Shown here piece after piece: positions 15,001-19,347 of a DNA stretch of 19,347 bases. Positions within the stretch are counted from its first letter, which is position 1, and the number at the start of each line of letters is the position of its first letter. Source of the DNA: Helicostylum pulchrum (taxonomy: Eukaryota > Mucoromycota > Mucoromycetes > Mucorales > Mucoraceae); the NCBI GenBank assembly GCA_025677825.1, contig JAIXMO010000121.1:1-19347 (forward strand). Reading direction: 5' to 3'. Position numbers and translations under genes: made by a program. The notes beneath the pieces were generated by a model. The model saw nothing but the letters and a program-made list of their open reading frames with translations, was not told where the DNA came from and searched no databases.

Positions 15001-17148
15001 TTTTTCAATTTCTTCCGTAAACACATACACAATTACTCTGCTATTTCTGCACCACTAGACAAATTGAGAAATATTAGTGATAATGCTCTTTTCACAAAGA
15101 CTTGGTCTAACCTACATGACAAGGCCTATAACGATCTAAAATATGCTGTAACACACGCACCTGTCATTTCCGTCATGGACACAACTCTTCCATTACGAGT
15201 CTCCACTGATGCTAGCGGGTACGCGATCGGTGGTTATGTCTGGCAGTTGGATCGTACAAACACCATTCGATTTTTGGGCTTTGCATCTCGCAGTTTAACA
15301 AAAAGTGAAAAAAACTATTCTACAAATAAACGTGAATGTCTTGCAATTGCGTATATGTTCCTACGTTACCATCAGTGGTTACATCTGAATGAGTTTATTT
15401 TATACACGGACCACTACAGTCTTATCTTTTTACACTCGCAGCGTTATTGTTCCACTTTACTCCAAAACTGGTATACCACCATTTATTCAAAATCGTTCAA
15501 AGTTGTTTACATCAAGGGTTCTGACAATTACATTGCCGACAGTCTCAGTCGACTATTTGCTTCTCCTGAAGTTGAACTCGAAATAGAACAACGCGATTCT
15601 ATAAAAGCTGTTAATAAAGAACAATCGAAAAAAGAAAAAACCTTGAGAAAAAAGATTTCCCTTATAACTCAACAGTCACCCGACACAGTCCTATTTGATT
15701 CCGATCAACTTATGCAACGCGCTGCAGAATTAGCAGACGCTATGACTCCTCCTCCTGAAGAAAGACGTGCTATCATCGACAAATTTCATAACCTCGGCCA
15801 TTTTGGAATTAATGCTATCGAAGCAGCCATCCATGATGCGCATTTACATTGGACGAACTTACGTAAAGATATTGCTGAAGCAATTTCTGATTGCAATATT
15901 TGTCTCGCCTTTAACTGGTCCCGTACTGGTTATCACCCTCCAAAGCAGATTTTACCTTCCGCTCCTGGCCACCACGCCGTCTGTGATTTGGGCACATTTA
16001 ATATCACCTCTGAATCAGGCAATAACTTTATTCTGGTTTACGTCGATTTATTTTCGAGATTCACGATTTTACGTGCTTTACCTGACAAAGAGGCAAGTAC
16101 AATTGCTAAGCAGCTAGTTGACATTTTTACTACTTTCGGCCTTGTTAAAGTATTGCAAACTGACCGTGGTTCCGAATTTACAAACGAATTAGTTGAACAG
16201 GTTCTATCTCAACTCGGCGTCGATCATCGCCTAAGCCTAGCTTATACACCTAACTCTAACGGTACCAATGAATCATTCGTTCATACGACGAAACGCACTC
16301 TTGTAAAAAAATTACAAGGTGCCAAACACCAATGGGATACACTTTTACCTGCTACTCAATTAGAAATGAATTTAAAAGTTTCGAGATTACATCAGTCTAC
16401 ACCTTTCTCTGTCATGTTTAACAGACGAGCAAATGATTTTGAAAATTACACACAAGTTAACCCTAACTTTGATATCGCCCATATTCAACCTGAAGCCATT
16501 GCTGCTCAATATAAAAAGGTTAACGATCATCTAGTACCTGCTCTTACTAAACGTATTCAGCATACCCAAGAAAAAGACAGGGCACGATTTATTAAAACGC
16601 ATAAGATCGTTTCAGACAAATATCCAATTGGTTCTACCGTCATGATAAAAAATGTCTTACGTTCTGGTAAAACTGAAGAACGTTTCCTTGGTCCTTTCCG
16701 AGTCATTAATCATACTACCAACGGCTCCTATGTTCTCTCAGACGATGCGAACAATCTCATTTCTCGTGATATACCCACATCACAAATTAAGCTAATCTCC
16801 TCAGATAAAGCCGTAAAGCCTGATTCCACATCAGCAATTGACACAAATAATGACTTTTATGAAGTACAGAGCATTGTTTCTCACAAAGGTAATAACCCTA
16901 CGAATTATCTTTATCGTGTACGATGGAAGGGATATACTGAAGATGATGATACTTGGGAGCCTTCTAGCCATTTTCCCGACAAGCACCATATCGAACGATA
17001 CTGGCAACGCAGGAATTCATTAACCACTTCCGGTACTTTGCGTTTACCTAAAACCGTCAACGCTCGGCATATACCCGATCGTACAGAACGTCACGATAAG
17101 CGCAAATCTCGTCGCATTAATTCTTCCTCTTCTTCATCAACTAAGTGA
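12001..17148 (+). CDS. Gag-Pol polyprotein B of Ty3/Gypsy chromovirus (1,715 aa)
   Basis: Same domain order as polyprotein A, shifted by 7 residues in pol: protease DTGS at 583, reverse transcriptase YIDD with Asp917/Asp918, integrase D1329, D1388 and E1424, and chromodomain about 1619-1672. Gag is a different version: the core (about 175-345) is clearly homologous to A but differs at many residues and most third codon positions. The fingers are C410, H413, H419, C424 and C457, C460, H468, C470, the second with canonical Cx2Cx7HxC spacing where A has one residue more. A serine-rich low-complexity segment coded by TCT repeats (about nt 13075-13115) and a second one (about 13315-13345) flank the first finger. 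From about residue 540 onward the protein equals A except one Ile for Leu. The frame is intact; likely functional as far as sequence shows. Confidence 0.95.
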   Translation: MSIPNNQSTGSTPLSSGTPASTVAVVDNTEGLTTTGSFGEENEDLLLEFETLDDSPLSAEAIMDELLPGNDMDLDTLSVSDSVNMNVRAGTPIQGIQRNLLLLQQRIYELSSLIIAQGNSVPPHMVTELRSLRASLCELIEVQRLLNPAPSNPQASPAFMYQSARPPTVPSQLPFFQWVGHVYDTSRTIFPTLKSCVNKFEDVLNTYQLPFNDHWCRLLPLCLPIEIRAWLTDFNTEFSTASWGDFKAALNLQYGITQDAEQEAATTDLLALHMSRHQTIESFIDHFQDLKRRAGLTEPSVLCPRFVSALPIELSDQVTVALASAPSTTKRNLSFIMGLSKELHNKLYVRNRRVSVSQPSSSSSSSSQTSSNVSRIEKRHPGGRSRYQAPAHNNRGSASDAPSNSNQEYCTYHQSYGNHNTDSCRALKAAHTNFNGQSSPSSSSSSSPTPPPNKKPCRYCGGPWKYGHTCTKGKNSGSNNSMRFYGNPAAPTPAVGDLTQRAMNMQITANINRAQRSSTAASLDALSFVEDDEDIEMLDDDISKQCKPINNIIINNEPSIPSHTHSIFIPITIQNQQTWAYLDTGSNFSAIKPSLVKTLGLGPVTNNNNKHSISDLNKPSFITLGHKNNSVQRVGSIENIKVFYNTITLHHTFEVFDIHSEADICIGLDLMSRLNISINGLVTHWDDSTLPKIEDPIDPLPNTPNYEYFGNETVRTDFMKSIKKALTDNTQIDPASVCNIPNSEFKLVVPENTVVFRKQYPLPLKHKDDLSRQLDTWTADGTIAVAEPNNPHNNPILFVKKRDEHGNYGNIVRVATDCRQLNLSLLPSQSDKFVLPRIDEIHEQLSHCQLFSVLDLKSCFTRFAIAKESQPLTAFTTHRGQHVFQKCPFGIATLPSFVQRIISNLFMDLPTVFCYIDDITIGSLTKDVVEHTKLVTEVILRLNNAKLILQPTKCHFLLTSLTLLGFKLSNKGLQIDSSKICNLDKLPPIVNNKALMRVLGFFNFFRKHIHNYSAISAPLDKLRNISDNALFTKTWSNLHDKAYNDLKYAVTHAPVISVMDTTLPLRVSTDASGYAIGGYVWQLDRTNTIRFLGFASRSLTKSEKNYSTNKRECLAIAYMFLRYHQWLHLNEFILYTDHYSLIFLHSQRYCSTLLQNWYTTIYSKSFKVVYIKGSDNYIADSLSRLFASPEVELEIEQRDSIKAVNKEQSKKEKTLRKKISLITQQSPDTVLFDSDQLMQRAAELADAMTPPPEERRAIIDKFHNLGHFGINAIEAAIHDAHLHWTNLRKDIAEAISDCNICLAFNWSRTGYHPPKQILPSAPGHHAVCDLGTFNITSESGNNFILVYVDLFSRFTILRALPDKEASTIAKQLVDIFTTFGLVKVLQTDRGSEFTNELVEQVLSQLGVDHRLSLAYTPNSNGTNESFVHTTKRTLVKKLQGAKHQWDTLLPATQLEMNLKVSRLHQSTPFSVMFNRRANDFENYTQVNPNFDIAHIQPEAIAAQYKKVNDHLVPALTKRIQHTQEKDRARFIKTHKIVSDKYPIGSTVMIKNVLRSGKTEERFLGPFRVINHTTNGSYVLSDDANNLISRDIPTSQIKLISSDKAVKPDSTSAIDTNNDFYEVQSIVSHKGNNPTNYLYRVRWKGYTEDDDTWEPSSHFPDKHHIERYWQRRNSLTTSGTLRLPKTVNARHIPDRTERHDKRKSRRINSSSSSSTK

Positions 17149-17270
17149 TTAACCTTTTCCCTTAAACTTATATATTATTTTTCCCAAAGAGGTTTTTTTA
17201 TAAAGGTTTTTTTTCAGGTCTATCACTTACGCCTTCTTATTTTCTTTTTCTATTTTTACATATACAACTA

Positions 17271-17302
<32 letters not shown>

Positions 17303-17605
17303 TTCAAGATATTTTGTTATCGAGTTACAGTTTGCGCTTCACTCTAACTTCTTATTTTATTCTCCTTCAAATGACACTTACACACATCTTACGGGTATCT
17401 CTACCATCCAGTCTGTTTCTTTTTTTTTTTTTCTTTTTCTTTTTATAACTACGTAACCACAATTTTTATTTCGTTTTGACGCACCTTTTGCTGTTTTCCT
17501 TTTGAATTTTTTTTACAAGCCAGCCGAAATTCGATACTCATCAATTTCCTGTCTCTGTTAACATTTAATTTTAAAAAAGCGATGCTTCGCTTTGGGGGAG
17601 GGTAA
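17149..17605 (+). other. 3' non-coding region of unit B with polypurine tract
   Basis: Same as in unit A: T-rich, no ORF, with T runs of 26 and 13 where A has 27 and 12. The hairpin AAAGCGA/TCGCTTT (17576-17593) stands directly before the polypurine tract. Confidence 0.85.
17594..17602 (+). promoter_or_regulatory. Polypurine tract, unit B
   Basis: GGGGGAGGG followed by TAA and the TG of LTR3, identical to the unit A site. Confidence 0.85.
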
Positions 17606-18093
17606 TGATATATACAAGCTATATATTCACGCCTTTTTGATTACTATTTACTTACTGCTTTGTATTTAAATGACAATTGCTAACTTGTTATTCTCATACC
17701 TAAGTTAGCGACCTGCCAATTTATGTTATAACCGATTGTGTTACTATTTATTAAAACAACCTGACAATATCCCAAAAAGATTTATTATTTATTCTATTAT
17801 TTATTCAACGTGAAACCCTTTTCACCAACATAAATAATAAATAAAGCAACACAGACATCGTCCCGAGAGACTACAAACAAAGGGTTATACATTACGTTTT
17901 AAACCAGATTTATATCGTAACAGATTATCTTTATGTTACTCTAAAGGACCGCACACTCTTTCAGTTTCATCTGTCATTTGAACCAATTTCTTTTAATATA
18001 AAACTACTTCATTTCAAATAATAAAATCAATGATCTTTCATTTTGTAAAGACTTTCAAAGAACCTTACTGTCTTCTTTTTAACATATATATCA
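17606..18093 (+). repeat. LTR3 (shared by units B and C)
   Basis: This 488-bp LTR is identical by eye to LTR2. It is followed directly by another leader and gag start rather than by LINE or host DNA, so the array continues to the right. Confidence 0.93.
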
Positions 18094-18176
18094 TTTTTTT
18101 CTTTGAATCGTTTTACTCCATTTTTTTTATTATTTGAAAAAAAAAACCCACTCTCTACTTATTTAACTTACCTATT

Positions 18177-19169
18177 ATGTCTATACCTAACAATCAATCC
18201 ACCGGTTCTACTCCTCTCTCCTCCGGTACTCCTGCTAGCACTGTTGCTGTTGTCGACAACACTGAAGGACTTACTACTACTGGTTCTTTTGGTGAGGAAA
18301 ATGAAGACCTTTTGTTGGAATTCGAAACCTTGGATGATAGTCCTCTTAGTGCTGAGGCGATCATGGATGAGTTACTTCCGGGTAACGATATGGATCTGGA
18401 CACCCTATCTGTCTCTGACTCTGTTAATATGAATGTACGTGCTGGTACCCCAATTCAAGGTATTCAACGAAACTTGTTGTTACTTCAACAGAGAATTTAC
18501 GAGCTTTCATCGTTAATCATTGCACAAGGAAACTCTGTGCCTCCACACATGGTTACAGAATTGCGTTCTCTTCGGGCCTCTCTGTGCGAACTGATTGAAG
18601 TCCAGCGACTCCTTAATCCAGCTCCAAGTAATCCTCAAGCATCACCAGCTTTCATGTACCAATCAGCTAGACCACCTACAGTTCCATCCCAGCTACCTTT
18701 CTTTCAATGGGTTGGTCATGTCTATGATACTTCACGTACCATATTTCCTACTCTCAAGTCATGTGTCAACAAGTTTGAAGACGTGTTGAATACTTATCAA
18801 CTTCCCTTTAATGATCATTGGTGTCGTCTGTTACCTCTTTGTCTCCCAATCGAGATTCGTGCCTGGTTAACTGACTTTAACACGGAATTTTCCACCGCTT
18901 CTTGGGGTGACTTTAAAGCTGCACTTAACCTACAATATGGTATTACTCAGGATGCGGAGCAAGAAGCTGCCACTACGGACCTCTTGGCATTACATATGTC
19001 TCGCCACCAGACTATCGAGTCCTTTATTGATCACTTTCAAGATTTGAAGCGTCGTGCCGGCTTGACCGAACCCAGTGTTCTTTGCCCTCGTTTCGTTTTC
19101 GGCTTTACCCTATTGAATTATCTGTACCAAGTCCACTGTTGCTCTGGCCTCAGCCCCAAGTACTACTAA
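18177..19169 (+). CDS. Gag of unit C, 5' part, apparent frameshifts near window end
   Basis: The first 307 or so residues are identical to polyprotein B: acidic N terminus and most of the Gag core. Between 19095 and 19134 four extra bases relative to unit B (a T in a T run, a C in a C run, a lone T after CTG, a C in CC) shift the frame, and translation then stops at 19167-19169. Homology to unit B gag continues at DNA level to 19347, with one more extra A at about 19312-19315. All five changes are insertions and four lengthen short homopolymers, the pattern of long-read consensus error, so I doubt the frameshifts are biological. The zinc fingers and pol lie beyond the window. Confidence 0.7.
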   Translation: MSIPNNQSTGSTPLSSGTPASTVAVVDNTEGLTTTGSFGEENEDLLLEFETLDDSPLSAEAIMDELLPGNDMDLDTLSVSDSVNMNVRAGTPIQGIQRNLLLLQQRIYELSSLIIAQGNSVPPHMVTELRSLRASLCELIEVQRLLNPAPSNPQASPAFMYQSARPPTVPSQLPFFQWVGHVYDTSRTIFPTLKSCVNKFEDVLNTYQLPFNDHWCRLLPLCLPIEIRAWLTDFNTEFSTASWGDFKAALNLQYGITQDAEQEAATTDLLALHMSRHQTIESFIDHFQDLKRRAGLTEPSVLCPRFVFGFTLLNYLYQVHCCSGLSPKYY

Positions 19170-19347
19170 GCGCAACCTCTCTTTTATCATGGGGTTGTCT
19201 AAGGAATTGCATAACAAGCTATATGTACGTAACAGAAGAGTATCGGTTTCTCAACCTTCTTCTTCTTCTTCTTCCTCTTCTCAAACTTCTTCTAACGTAT
19301 CTCGAATTGAGAAAACGCCACCCCGGTGGTCGTTCTCGTTACCAAGC

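Larger units (their letters stand above)
11430..18093 (+). mobile_element. Ty3/Gypsy chromovirus, unit B (LTR2 to LTR3)
   Basis: This second complete element is in the same orientation, sharing LTR2 with unit A and LTR3 with unit C. The LTR-to-LTR period is 6,176 bp, against 6,150 bp for unit A; the 26-bp difference lies in gag (+21) and in the leader (+5). LTR2 and LTR3 are identical, as expected of a recent insertion or duplication. Candidate self-priming site at 11923-11940, polypurine tract at 17594-17602. Confidence 0.93.
17606..19347 (+). mobile_element. Ty3/Gypsy chromovirus, unit C (cut by window end)
   Basis: LTR3, leader and the first 1.17 kb of gag of a third unit. It matches unit B base for base up to about 19095, then shows five single-base insertions in the last 250 bases. 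Whether it is a real third copy or an assembly extension of unit B cannot be told from the sequence. Confidence 0.8.

Noticed and set aside
18177..19169. Unit C as a genuine truncated Gag-only gene
   Set aside because: The truncation depends on clustered single-base insertions at the sequence end; DNA homology to gag B continues past the stop.
5280..19347. Satellite array or segmental duplication of a host gene
   Set aside because: The 6.15-6.18 kb period is exactly one LTR retrotransposon with LTR, polypurine tract and gag-pol, so it is an element tandem.
1..19347. CRISPR array or bacterial operon features
   Set aside because: No short regularly spaced repeats; the content is clearly eukaryotic.

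Overview
The window looks like a piece of an AT-rich fungal genome, most likely an early-diverging (Mucoromycota-type) fungus. This rests on three things: an intron-free 3' end of a eukaryotic-type pyruvate carboxylase gene with strongly biased codons, a eukaryotic tRNA gene with a pol III T-tract terminator, and retroelements of fungal type (a single-ORF chromodomain Ty3/Gypsy element and an APE-type LINE). The exact taxon is inference.

Layout. (1) Positions 2-1003 hold the C-terminal third of pyruvate carboxylase, up to the biotin-carrier domain and stop. (2) 1004-2972 is AT-rich intergenic DNA with homopolymer and CT tracts and one possible minus-strand pseudogene remnant (2392-2754) that reads like leucine-rich-repeat protein sequence. 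(3) A minus-strand tRNA-Thr(AGT) lies at 2973-3045. (4) A plus-strand non-LTR retrotransposon fragment follows: ORF1 (3258-4379) and the endonuclease half of ORF2 (from 4376), overlapping by ATGA. (5) The LINE is broken in ORF2 at 5279/5280 by a head-to-tail array of Ty3/Gypsy chromoviruses that fills the rest of the window: LTR1 (5280-5767), gag-pol A (5846-10972), LTR2 (11430-11917), gag-pol B (12001-17148), LTR3 (17606-18093), then the start of a third unit whose gag runs off the end.

Each chromovirus unit is one uninterrupted Gag-protease-reverse transcriptase-RNase H-integrase-chromodomain ORF of about 1,710 residues with all catalytic residues visible. The LTRs are 488 bp, with a perfect 9-bp TGATATATA/TATATATCA terminal repeat. 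A polypurine tract (GGGGGAGGG) lies 3 nt before LTR2 and LTR3. There is no TGG anywhere in the leader, so no tRNA primer site; instead an 18-nt site just inside the LTR is 14/18 complementary to a stretch 42 nt after the TATA box, which suggests Tf1/sushi-type self-priming.

The most striking point is that units A and B are mosaics. LTRs, the start of the leader, and pol through the 3' end are nearly identical (four substitutions seen in pol, all near its 5' end, plus two homopolymer length changes). The gag segment (about 5795-7415) differs at roughly a quarter of nucleotide positions in its conserved core, mostly silently. Unit 3 equals unit B exactly until the last 250 bases, where five single-base insertions appear; these look like consensus errors at a contig end. 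All comparisons were made by eye.
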